A stretch of 64,000 bases of DNA from Hydractinia symbiolongicarpus (lineage: Eukaryota > Cnidaria > Hydrozoa > Anthoathecata > Hydractiniidae): assembly GCF_029227915.1 (NCBI RefSeq), contig NC_079888.1, positions 20,440,001 to 20,504,000 on the forward strand, read 5' to 3'. This document shows positions 52,701-64,000 of the stretch, piece after piece. The notes beneath the pieces are model-generated. The model was not told the DNA's origin. It searched no databases and worked only from the letters and a program-made list of their open reading frames with translations. A program made the position numbers and the translations under genes. Numbering within the stretch: the first letter of the stretch is position 1; each line of letters begins with the position of its first letter.

Positions 52701-55222
52701 TGCATCGCTTTTAACTATGAAACGATTGACTGTGGGACTTAATTGGGCTAACTTTGGACTGTCACATGAAAAATGTGATAAATGAGACAATTGGACTCCA
52801 AGAAAAAACATTCTTCTTAATTTGACATGATTGCCGGAACTCAGCGATTACACTGGGCTTTGTGGTAGCGCTTCATTTAAGAATTAAAATAAAAAAGTCA
52901 TTTTTTTAATGTGGGACCAATCCTACCCGTTAGCGCGCGTTGAAGAAGAAGCGACAGTTTCAAAAACTACATTTCATTGACTTTCTAACGGTGTCAGTCC
53001 GTTTGAGTTACAACGGTTGGGTCACATATTCGTACCAACATGTATTTAGCGATATTTTTCTGATATTACTAGGTTGCATTGCTTTTAACTATGAAAAGAT
53101 TGACTGTGGGACTTAATTGAGCTAACTTTGGACTGTCACCTGATAAATGTGATAAAAGAGACAATTGGACTCCAAGAAAAAACATTCTTCTTAATTTGAA
53201 ATGATTGCCGGAACTCAGCGATTACACTGGGCTCTGTGGTAGCGCTTCATTTAAGAATTAAGATAAAAAAGTCATTTTTTTATTGTGGGACCAATCCTAC
53301 CCGTTATCGCGCGCTGAAGAAATAGCGACAGTTTCAAAAACTACATTTCATTGACTTTCTAACGGTGTCAGTCCGTTTGGGTTACAACGGTTGGGTCACA
53401 TATTCGTACCAACATGTATTTAGCGATATTTTTCTGATATTACTAGGTTTCATGGCTTTTAACAATGAAACGAGTGACTGTGGGACTTAATTGAGCTAAC
53501 TTTAGACTGTGACCTGATAAATGTGATAAATGAGACAATTGGACTCCAAAAAATAACATTCTTTTTAACTTGACGTGATTGCCGGAACTCAGCGATTACA
53601 CTGGGCACTGTGGTAGCGCTTCATTTAAAAATTAAGCTAAAAAAAGTCATTTTTTTACTGTGGGACTTATCCTAGCCGTAAGCGCGCGTTGAAGAAAAAG
53701 CGACAGTTTCAAAAACTACATTTCATGGACTTTCTAACGGTGTCAGTCCGTTTGAGTTACAACGGTTGGGTCACATATTCGTACCAACATGTATTTAGCG
53801 ATATTTTTCTGATATTACTAGGTTGCATTGCTTTTAACTATGAAAAGATTGACTGTGGGACTTAATTGAGCTAACTTTGGACTGTCACCTGATAAATGTG
53901 ATAAAAGAGACAATTGACTCCAAGAAAAAACATTCTTCTTAATTTGACATTATTGCCGAAACTCAGCGATTACACTAGGCTCTGTGGTAGCGCTTCATTT
54001 AAGAATTATGATAAAAAAAGTCATTTTTTTATTGTGGGACCAATCCTAGCCGTTATCGCGCGCTGAAGAAATAGCGACAGTTTCAAAAACTACATTTCAT
54101 TGACTTTCTAACGGTGTCAGTCCGTTTGGGTTACAGCGGTGGGGTAACATATTTGTACCAACATGTATTTAGCGATATTTTTCTGATATTACTAGGTTGC
54201 ATGGCTTTTAACAATGAAACGATTGACTGTGGGACTTAATTGAGCTAACTTTAGACTGTGACCTGATAAATGTGATAAATGAGACAATTGGACTCCAAGA
54301 AATAACATTCTTCTTAATTTGACGTGATTGCAGGAACTCAGCGATTACACTGGGCTCTGTGGTAGCGCTTCATTTAAGAATTAAGATAAAAAAGTCATTT
54401 TTTTATTCCGGGACCAATCCTAGCAATTATCTCGCGCTGAAGAAATAGCGGCAGTTTCAAAAACTACATTTCGTTGACTTTCTAACGGTGTCAGCCCGTT
54501 TGAGTTACAACGGTTGGGTCACATATTCGTACCAACATGTATTTAGCGATATTTTTCTGATATTACCAGGTTGCATCGCTTTTAACTATGAAACGATTGA
54601 CTGTGGGACTTAATTGAGCTAACTTTGGACTGTCACCTGATAAATGTGATAAATGAGACAATTGGACTCCAAGAAAAAACATTCTTCTTAATTTGACATG
54701 ATTGCCGGAACTCAGCGATTACACTGGGCTCTGTGGTAGCGCTTCATTTAAGAATTAAGATAAAAAAGTCATTTTTTTATTGTGGGACCAATCCTACCCG
54801 TTATCGCGCGCTGAAGAAATAGCGAGAGTTTCAAAAACTACATTTCATTGACTTTCTAACGGTGTTAGTCCGTTTGGGTTACAACGGTTGGGTAACATAT
54901 TTGTACCAACATGTATTTAGCGATATTTTTCTGATAATACTAGGTTGCATGGCTTTTAACAATGAAAAGATTGACTGTGGGACTTTATTGAGCTAACTTT
55001 GGACTGTCACCTGATAAATGTGATAAAAGAGACAATTGGACTCCAAGAAAAAACATTCTTCTTAATTTGACATTATTGCCAAAACTCAGCGATTACACTG
55101 GGCTCTGTGGTAGCGCTTCATTTAAGAATTATAATAAAAAAAGTCATTTTTTTATTGTGGGACCAATCCTAGCCATTATCCTGCGCTGAGGAAATAGCGA
55201 CAGTTTCAAAAACTACATTTCA
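48870..55222. repeat. 17-monomer tandem duplication, copy A (~6353 bp)
   Basis: All 17 anchors from 48925 to 54903 recur at an offset of 6353-6354 bp. By eye I found only about six differences from copy B: one A-run length change near 50648, GAATCG against GCATCG near 51581, and private changes in copy B near 59403, 60548 and 61087. Identity therefore exceeds 99.8%, far above that between adjacent monomers. The left limit lies between the ACTACCTTTC mismatch (48864) and the next shared variants. Confidence 0.93.
49741..50860. repeat. 3-monomer tandem unit, copy 2 (1120 bp)
   Basis: Anchors 50045, 50417 and 50790. Private variants such as GGTTGTCTCACATATTC and TTTTCTGGGTATT distinguish it from copy 1 and are kept in the 17-monomer copy B. 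Confidence 0.88.
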
Positions 55223-58200
55223 TTGACTTTCTAACGGTGTCAGTCCGTTTGAGTTACAACGGTTGTGTCACATATTCGTACCAACATGTATTTAGCGATA
55301 TTTTCTGGATATTACTAGGTTGCATCGCTTTTAACAATGAAACGTTGACTGTGGGACTTAATTGAACTAACTTTGGACTGTGACCTGATAAATGTGATAA
55401 ATGAGACAATTGGACTCCAAGAAATAACATTCTTCTTAATTTGACGTGATTGCTGGAACTCAGCGATTACACTGGGCTCTGTGGTAGCGCTTCATTTAAG
55501 AATTAAAATAAAAAGTCATTTTTTTATTGTGGGACCATTTCTAGCCAATATCTCGCGCTGAAGAAATAGCGACAGTTTCAAAAACTACATTTCATTGACT
55601 TTCTAACAGTGTCAGTCCGTTTGAGTAACAACGGTTGGGTCACATATTAGTACCAACATGTATTTAGCGATATTTTTTTGATATTACTAGGTTGCATCGC
55701 TTTTAACAATGAAACGTTGACTGTGGGACTTAATTGAACTAACTTTGGACTGTGACCTGATAAATGTGATAAATGAGACAATTGGACTCCAAGAAATAAC
55801 ATTCTTGTTAATTTGACGTGATTGCCGGAACTCAGCGATTACACTGGGCACTGTGGTAGCAGTTCATTTAAAAATTAAGCAAAAAAAAGTCATTTTTTTA
55901 CTGTGGGACCTATCCTAGCCGTTAGCGCGCGTTGAAGAAAAAGCGACAGTTTCAAAAACTACATCTCATTGACTTTCTAACGGTGCCAGTCCGTTTGAGT
56001 TACAACGGTTGGGTCACATATTCGTACCAACATTTATTTAGCGATATTTTTTCTGATATTACCAGGTTGCATCGTTTTTAACTATGAAACGTTGACTGTG
56101 GGACTTATTTGAGCTAACTTTGGACTGTCACCTGATAAATGTGATAAAGGAGACAATTGGACTCCAAGAAAAAACATTCTTCTTAATTTGACGTGATTGC
56201 CGAAACTCAGCGATTACACTCGGCTCTGTGGTAGCGCTTCATTTAGAAATTATGATAAAAAAGTCATTTTTTTATTGTGGGACCAATCCTAGCCATTATC
56301 GCGCGCTGAGGAAATAGCGACAGTTTCAAAAACTACCTTTCATTGACTTTCTAACGGTGTCAGTCCGTTTGAGTTACAACGGTTGTCTCACATATTCGTA
56401 CCAACATGTATTTAGCGATATTTTCTGGGTATTACTAGGTTGCATCGCTTTTAACAATGAAACGTTGACTGTGGGACTTAATTGAACTAACTTTGGACTG
56501 TGACCTGATAAATGTGATAAATGAGACAATTGGACTCCAAGAAATAACATTCTTCTTAATTTGACGTGATTGCCGGAACTCAGCGATTACACTGGGCTCT
56601 GTGGTAGCGCTTCATTTAAGAATTAAGATAAAAAGTCATTTTTTTATTGTGGGACCATTTCTAGCCAATATCTCGCGCTGAAGAAATAGCGACAGTTTCA
56701 AAAACTACATTTCATTGACTTTCTAACAGTGTCAGTCCGTTTGAGTAACAACGGTTGGGTCACATATTAGTACCAACATGTATTTAGCGATATTTTTTTG
56801 ATATTACTAGGTTGCATCGCTTTTAACAATGAAACGTTGACTGTGGGACTTAATTGAACTAACTTTGGACTGTGACCTGATAAATGTGATAAATGAGACA
56901 ATTGGACTCCAAGAAATAACATTCTTGTTAATTTGACGTGATTGCCGGAACTCAGCGATTACACTGGGCACTGTGGTAGCAGTTCATTTAAAAATTAAGC
57001 AAAAAAAAGTCATTTTTTTACTGTGGAACCTATCCTAGCCGTTAGCGCGCGTTGAAGAAAAAGCGACAGTTTCAAAAACTACATTTCATTGACTTTCTAA
57101 CGGTGCCAGTCCGTTTGAGTTACAACGGTTGGGTCACATATTCGTACCAACATTTATTTAGCGATATTTTTTCTGATATTACCAGGTTGCATCGTTTTTA
57201 ACTATGAAACGTTGACTGTGGGACTTAATTGAACTAACTTTGGACTGTGACCTGATAAATGTGATAAAGGAGACAATTGGACTCCAAGAAATAACATTCT
57301 TCATAATTTGACGTGATTGCCGGAACTCAGCGATTACACTGGCCGCTGGGGTAGCGCTTCATTTAAGGGTTTAGATAAATAAGTCATTTTTTACTGTGGG
57401 ACCAATCCTATCCGTTTTCGCGCGCTGAAGAAATAGCTACAGTTTCAAAAACTACATTTCATTGACTTTCTAACGGTGTCAGTCTCTTTCACTTACAACG
57501 GTTTGGTCACAAATACGTACCAACATGTATTTAGCGATATTTTTCTGATATTACTAGGTTGCGTCACTTTTAGCTATGAAACGATTGACTGTGGGACTTA
57601 ATTGAACTAACTTTGGACTGTGACCTGATAAATGTGATAAATGAGACAATTGGACTCCAAGAAATACCATTCTTGTTAATTTGACGTGATTGCCGGAACT
57701 CAGCGATTACATTGGGCACTGTGGTAGCACTTCATTTAAAAATTAAGCAAAAAAAGTCATTTCTTTACTGTGGGACCTATCCTAGCCGTTAGCGCGCGTT
57801 AAAGAAAAAGCGACAGTTTCAAAAACTACATTTCATTGACTTTCTAACGGTGTCAGTCCGTTTGAGTTACAACGGTTGGGTCACATATTCTTACCAACAT
57901 GTATTTAGCGATATTTTTCTGATATTACCAGGTTGCATCGTTTTTTACTATGAAACGTGACTGTGGGACTTAATTGAACTAACTTTGGACTGTGACCTGA
58001 TAAATGTGAAAAATGAGATAATTCGACTCCAAGAAATTACGTTCTTCTTAATTTGACGTGATTGCCGGAACTCAGCGATTACACTGGGCTCTGTGGTAGC
58101 GCTTCATTTAAGAATTAAGTTAAAAAAAGTCGTTTTTTTATTGTGGGACTAATCCTAGACGTTATCGCGCGCTGAGGAAATAGCGACAGTTTCAAAAACT

Positions 58201-58739
58201 ACATTTCATTGTCTTTCTAACGGTGTCCGTCCGTTTGAGTTTCAACGGTTGTGTCACATATTCGTACCAACATGTATTTAGCGATTTTCTTTTTATATTA
58301 CTAGGTTGCATCGCTTTTAACAATGAAACAATTGACTGTGGGACTTAATTGAACTAACTTTGGACTGTGACCTGATAAATGTGAAAAAAGAGATAATTGG
58401 ACTCTAAGAAATAACATTCTTCATAATTTGACGTGATTGCCGGAACTCAGCGATTACACTGGCCGCTGGGGTAGCGCTTCATTTAAGGGTTTAGATAAAT
58501 AAGTCATTTTTTACTGTGGGACCAATCCTATCCGTTTTCGCGCGCTGAAGAAATAGCGACAGTTTCAAAAACTACATTTCATTGACTTTCTAACGGTGTC
58601 AGTCTTTTCACTTACAACGGTTTGGTCACAAATACGTACCAACATGTATTTAGCGATATTTTTCTGATATTACTAGGTTGCGTCGCTTTTAGCTATGAAA
58701 CGATTGACTGTGGGACGTAATTGAACTAACTTTGGACTG
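52386..58739. repeat. Higher-order unit 4 (17 monomers)
   Basis: Bounded by the TCTCC junction variant at 52386 and 58740 (offset 6354 bp). Anchors: 52658, 53032, 53406, 53781, 54155, 54529, 54903, 55278, 55650, 56024, 56398, 56770, 57144, 57517, 57891, 58264 and 58636. It spans the boundary between copies A and B of the 17-monomer duplication. Confidence 0.85.
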
Positions 58740-61576
58740 TCTCCTGATAAATGTGATAAGGGAGACAATTGGACTCCAAGAAATAACATTCTTGTTAACT
58801 TGACATGATTGCCGAAACTCAGCGATTACACTGGGCTTTGTGGTAGCGCTTCATTTAAGAATTAAGATAAAAAAAAGTCATTTTTTTATTGTGGGACCAA
58901 TCCTAGCCGTTATCGCGCGCTAAAGAAATAGCGACAGTTTCAAGAACTACATTTCATTGACTTTCTAACGGTGTCAGTCCGTTTGAGTTACAACGGTTGG
59001 GTCACATATTCGTACCAACATGTATTTAGCGATATTTTTCTGATATTACCAGGTTGCATCGCTTTTAACTATGAAACGATTGACTGTGGGACTTAATTGG
59101 GCTAACTTTGGACTGTCACATGAAAAATGTGATAAATGAGACAATTGGACTCCAAGAAAAAACATTCTTCTTAATTTGACATGATTGCCGGAACTCAGCG
59201 ATTACACTGGGCTTTGTGGTAGCGCTTCATTTAAGAATTAAAATAAAAAAGTCATTTTTTTAATGTGGGACCAATCCTACCCGTTAGCGCGCGTTGAAGA
59301 AGAAGCGACAGTTTCAAAAACTACATTTCATTGACTTTCTAACGGTGTCAGTCCGTTTGAGTTACAACGGTTGGGTCACATATTCGTACCAACATGTATT
59401 TATCGATATTTTTCTGATATTACTAGGTTGCATTGCTTTTAACTATGAAAAGATTGACTGTGGGACTTAATTGAGCTAACTTTGGACTGTCACCTGATAA
59501 ATGTGATAAAAGAGACAATTGGACTCCAAGAAAAAACATTCTTCTTAATTTGAAATGATTGCCGGAACTCAGCGATTACACTGGGCTCTGTGGTAGCGCT
59601 TCATTTAAGAATTAAGATAAAAAAGTCATTTTTTTATTGTGGGACCAATCCTACCCGTTATCGCGCGCTGAAGAAATAGCGACAGTTTCAAAAACTACAT
59701 TTCATTGACTTTCTAACGGTGTCAGTCCGTTTGGGTTACAACGGTTGGGTCACATATTCGTACCAACATGTATTTAGCGATATTTTTCTGATATTACTAG
59801 GTTTCATGGCTTTTAACAATGAAACGAGTGACTGTGGGACTTAATTGAGCTAACTTTAGACTGTGACCTGATAAATGTGATAAATGAGACAATTGGACTC
59901 CAAAAAATAACATTCTTTTTAACTTGACGTGATTGCCGGAACTCAGCGATTACACTGGGCACTGTGGTAGCGCTTCATTTAAAAATTAAGCTAAAAAAAG
60001 TCATTTTTTTACTGTGGGACTTATCCTAGCCGTAAGCGCGCGTTGAAGAAAAAGCGACAGTTTCAAAAACTACATTTCATGGACTTTCTAACGGTGTCAG
60101 TCCGTTTGAGTTACAACGGTTGGGTCACATATTCGTACCAACATGTATTTAGCGATATTTTTCTGATATTACTAGGTTGCATTGCTTTTAACTATGAAAA
60201 GATTGACTGTGGGACTTAATTGAGCTAACTTTGGACTGTCACCTGATAAATGTGATAAAAGAGACAATTGACTCCAAGAAAAAACATTCTTCTTAATTTG
60301 ACATTATTGCCGAAACTCAGCGATTACACTAGGCTCTGTGGTAGCGCTTCATTTAAGAATTATGATAAAAAAAGTCATTTTTTTATTGTGGGACCAATCC
60401 TAGCCGTTATCGCGCGCTGAAGAAATAGCGACAGTTTCAAAAACTACATTTCATTGACTTTCTAACGGTGTCAGTCCGTTTGGGTTACAGCGGTGGGGTA
60501 ACATATTTGTACCAACATGTATTTAGCGATATTTTTCTGATATTACTGGGTTGCATGGCTTTTAACAATGAAACGATTGACTGTGGGACTTAATTGAGCT
60601 AACTTTAGACTGTGACCTGATAAATGTGATAAATGAGACAATTGGACTCCAAGAAATAACATTCTTCTTAATTTGACGTGATTGCAGGAACTCAGCGATT
60701 ACACTGGGCTCTGTGGTAGCGCTTCATTTAAGAATTAAGATAAAAAAGTCATTTTTTTATTCCGGGACCAATCCTAGCAATTATCTCGCGCTGAAGAAAT
60801 AGCGGCAGTTTCAAAAACTACATTTCGTTGACTTTCTAACGGTGTCAGCCCGTTTGAGTTACAACGGTTGGGTCACATATTCGTACCAACATGTATTTAG
60901 CGATATTTTTCTGATATTACCAGGTTGCATCGCTTTTAACTATGAAACGATTGACTGTGGGACTTAATTGAGCTAACTTTGGACTGTCACCTGATAAATG
61001 TGATAAATGAGACAATTGGACTCCAAGAAAAAACATTCTTCTTAATTTGACATGATTGCCGGAACTCAGCGATTACACTGGGCTCTTTTGTAGCGCTTCA
61101 TTTAAGAATTAAGATAAAAAAGTCATTTTTTTATTGTGGGACCAATCCTACCCGTTATCGCGCGCTGAAGAAATAGCGAGAGTTTCAAAAACTACATTTC
61201 ATTGACTTTCTAACGGTGTTAGTCCGTTTGGGTTACAACGGTTGGGTAACATATTTGTACCAACATGTATTTAGCGATATTTTTCTGATAATACTAGGTT
61301 GCATGGCTTTTAACAATGAAAAGATTGACTGTGGGACTTTATTGAGCTAACTTTGGACTGTCACCTGATAAATGTGATAAAAGAGACAATTGGACTCCAA
61401 GAAAAAACATTCTTCTTAATTTGACATTATTGCCAAAACTCAGCGATTACACTGGGCTCTGTGGTAGCGCTTCATTTAAGAATTATAATAAAAAAAGTCA
61501 TTTTTTTATTGTGGGACCAATCCTAGCCATTATCCTGCGCTGAAGAAATAGCGACAGTTTCAAAAACTACATTTCA
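55223..61576. repeat. 17-monomer tandem duplication, copy B (~6354 bp)
   Basis: Anchors 55278, 55650, 56024, 56398, 56770, 57144, 57517, 57891, 58264, 58636, 59012, 59386, 59760, 60135, 60509, 60883 and 61257. Similarity to the sequence following copy A stops between 61543 (CTGAAG against CTGAGG) and about 61606. Confidence 0.93.
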
Positions 61577-64000
61577 TTGACTTTCTAACGGTGTCAGTCC
61601 GTTTAAGTTTCAACGGTTGTGTCACATATTCGTACCAATATGTATTTAGCGATATTTTTCTGATGTTACTAGGTTGCATCGCTTTTAACAATGAAACGAT
61701 TGACTGTGGGACTTAATTGGGCTAACTTTGGACTGTCACCTGATAAATGTGATAAATGAGACAATTGGACTCCAAGAAATAGCATTCTTCTTAATTTGAC
61801 GTGATTGCCGGAACTCAGCGATTACACTGGGCACTACGGTAGCGCTTCATTTAAGAATTATGATAAAAAAAGTCATTTTTTTATTGTGGGACCAATCCTA
61901 GCCGTTATCGCGCGCTAAAGAAATAGCGACAGTTTCAAGAGCTACATTTCATTGACTTTCTAACGGTGTCAGTCCGTTTGAGTTACAACGGTTGGGTCAC
62001 ATATTCGTACCAACATGTATTTAGCGATATTTTTTTGATATTACTAGGTTGCATCGCTTTTAACAATGAAACGTTGACTGTGGAACTTAATTGAACTAAC
62101 TTTGGACTGTCACCTGATAAATGTGATAAAGGAGACAATTGGACTCCAAGAAATAACATTCTTCTTAATTTGACATGATTGCCAGAACTCAGCGATACCA
62201 CTGGCCTCTGTGGTAGCGCTTCATTTAAGAATTAAGATAAAAAAAGTCATTTTTTTATTGTGGGACCAATCCTAGACGTTATCGCGCGCTGAGGAAATAG
62301 CGACAGTTTCAAAAACTACATTTCATAGACATTCTAAAAGTATCAATCCGTTTGAGTTACAACGGTTGGGTCACATAATCGTACCAACATGTATTTAGCG
62401 ATAATTTTCTGATATTACTAGGTTGCATCGCTTTTAACTATGAAAAGATTGACTGTGGGACTTAATTGAGCTAACTTTGGACTGTCACCTGATAAATGTG
62501 ATAAAAGAGACAATTGGACTCCAAGAAAAAACATTCTTCTTAATTTGACATTATTGCCGAAACTCAGCGATTACACTGGGCTCTGTGGTAGCGCTTCATT
62601 TAAGAATTATGTTAAAAAAAGTCATTTTTTTATTGTGGGACCAATCCTAGCCATTATCCTGCGCTGAGGAAATAGCGACAGTTTCAAAAACTACATTTCA
62701 ATGACTTTCTAACGGTGTCAGTCCGTTTGAGTTTCAACAGTTGTGTCACATATTCGTACCAACATGTATTTAGCGATATTTTTCTGATGTTACTAGGTTG
62801 CATCGCTATTAACAATGAAACGATTGACTGTGGGACTTAATTGAGCTAACTTTGGACTGTCACCTGATAAATGTGATAAATGAGACAATTGGACTCCAAG
62901 AAATAGCATTCTTCTTAATTTGACGTGATTGCCGGAACTCAGCGATTACACTGGGCACTGTGGTAGCGCTTCATTTAAGAATTATGATAAAAAAGTCATT
63001 TTTTTATTGTGGGACCAATCCTAGCCGTTATCGCGCGCTAAAGAAATAGCGACAGTTTCAAGAGCTACATTTCATTGACTTTCTAACGGTGTCAGTCCGT
63101 TTGAGTTACAACGGTTGGGTCACATATTCGTACCAACATGTATTTAGCGATATTTTTTTGATATTACTAGGTTGCATCGCTTTTAACAATGAAACGTTGA
63201 CTGTGGAACTTAATTGAACTAACTTTGGACTGTGACCTGATAAATGTGATAAATGAGACAATTGGACTCCAAGAAATAACATTCTTCTTAATTTGACGTG
63301 ATTGCCAGAACTCAGCGATACCACTGGGCTCTGTGGTAGCGCTTCATTTAAGAATTAAGATAAAAAGTCATTTTTTTATTGTGGGACCAATCCTACCCGT
63401 TATTGCGCGCTGAAGAAATAGCGACAGTTTCCAAAACTACATTTCATTGACTTTCTAACGGTGTCAGTCCGTTTGAGTTTCAACGGTTGTGTCACATATT
63501 CGTACCAACATGTATTTAGCGATATTTTTTTGATATTACTAGGTTGCATCGCTTTTAACAATGAAACGTTGACTGTGGGACTTAATTGAACTAACTTTGG
63601 ACTGTGACCTGATAAATGTGATAAATGAGACAATTGGACTCCAAGAAATAACATTCTTCTTAATTTGACGTGATTGCCGGAACTCAGCGATTACACTGGG
63701 CTCTGTGGTAGCGCTTCATTTAAGAATTAAGATAAAAAAGTCATTTTTTTATTGCGGGACCAATCCTAGCCATTATCTCGCGCGGAAGAAATAGCGGCAG
63801 TTTCAAAAACTACATTTCGTTGACTTTCTAACGGTGTCAGTCCGTTTGAGTTACAACGGTTGGGTCACATATTCGTACCAACATGTATTTAGCGATATTT
63901 TTCTGGTATTACTAGGTTGCATCGCTTTTAACAATGAAACGATTGACTGTGGGACTTAATTGAGCTAACTTTGGACTGTCACCTGATAAATGTGATAAAT
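58740..64000. repeat. Last TCTCC unit, incomplete, and right-hand end of window
   Basis: Anchors: 59012, 59386, 59760, 60135, 60509, 60883, 61257, 61632, 62007, 62381, 62756, 63130, 63502 and 63875. Up to about 61576 it is copy B of the 17-monomer duplication. Beyond that a looser 3-monomer repeat is seen (61632 to 62756 and 62007 to 63130, offset 1123-1124 bp, sharing GCGATACCACTGG and TTCAAGAGCTACATTTC). The divergent CAGTCTCTTTCACTTAC class is absent after about 58.7 kb. The monomer at about 62320-62350 is unusually diverged. Confidence 0.8.

Larger units (their letters stand above)
1..64000. repeat. Satellite DNA array, ~374-bp monomer, ~171 copies
   Basis: The entire window is a head-to-tail tandem array in one orientation. 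The anchor GTACCAACATG or a slightly mutated form occurs 171 times, from 148 to 63875. Spacing is 371-376 bp except for three 426-bp intervals ending at 40972, 42518 and 48551. Mean spacing without the three insertions is about 374 bp. Neighbouring monomers differ by scattered substitutions and 1-3 bp indels, often in A or T runs. Both ends of the window lie inside monomers, so the array continues on both sides. No unique sequence, inverted segment or inserted element was found. Large satellite arrays of this kind are typical of eukaryotic centromeres and heterochromatin; that location is inferred, not shown. Confidence 0.98.

Noticed and set aside
1-64000. CRISPR array
   Set aside because: The repeat unit is about 374 bp with no short constant repeat alternating with unique spacers, and no cas genes are present. 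The variation is ordinary satellite divergence.
1-64000. Transposable-element insertions or unique islands breaking the array
   Set aside because: Every anchor interval was followed through the window. All are 371-376 bp except the three 426-bp intervals, which are made entirely of satellite sequence.

Overview
The whole window is one uninterrupted head-to-tail satellite DNA array. A monomer of about 374 bp repeats in a single orientation from the first base to the last. Using the conserved site GTACCAACATG as an anchor, I located 171 monomers (first anchor 148, last 63875, diverged copies included). Of the 170 intervals, 167 are 371-376 bp and three are 426 bp. I see no gene, RNA gene, transposon, CRISPR array or unique-sequence island. 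The monomer is about 36% G+C. An array of this size with higher-order structure points to a eukaryotic centromeric, pericentromeric or other heterochromatic block, read through by long-read sequencing. I cannot name the species. CpG is not depleted (observed/expected near 1 in the monomer counted), which argues against heavily CpG-methylated genomes and is compatible with many invertebrates.

Layout. 1-4.2 kb: mixed monomers with a 746-bp dimer repeat. 4.2-12.5 kb: two related 11-monomer blocks (offset about 4121 bp). 13.0-23.3 kb: a large block present twice; its left copy carries an extra internal 5-monomer (1870 bp) tandem duplication. 24.6-27.6 kb: a 4-monomer unit (about 1493 bp) twice. 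27.3-31.8 kb: a 6-monomer unit (2240 bp) twice. From 33.9 kb a junction variant marked TCTCC recurs at 33917, 39151, 46356, 52386 and 58740. It divides the array into higher-order units of 14, 19, 16 and 17 monomers. Nested in these are 3-monomer and 4-monomer duplications, an out-of-register 52-bp junction seen three times, and a nearly perfect 17-monomer (about 6353 bp) tandem duplication at about 48.87-61.58 kb.

Monomer classes change along the window. One class (ATGTACTTAG form) occurs only left of about 26.4 kb. A strongly diverged class (CAGTCTCTTTCACTTAC form) occurs only between about 25.8 and 58.7 kb. Together these features record repeated unequal crossing-over or amplification at several scales, and in places the order of events can be read from shared variants. 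The interest of the window lies in this amplification history and possible chromosomal function, not in encoded proteins. Block boundaries are approximate because neighbouring monomers are similar; all comparisons were made by eye.
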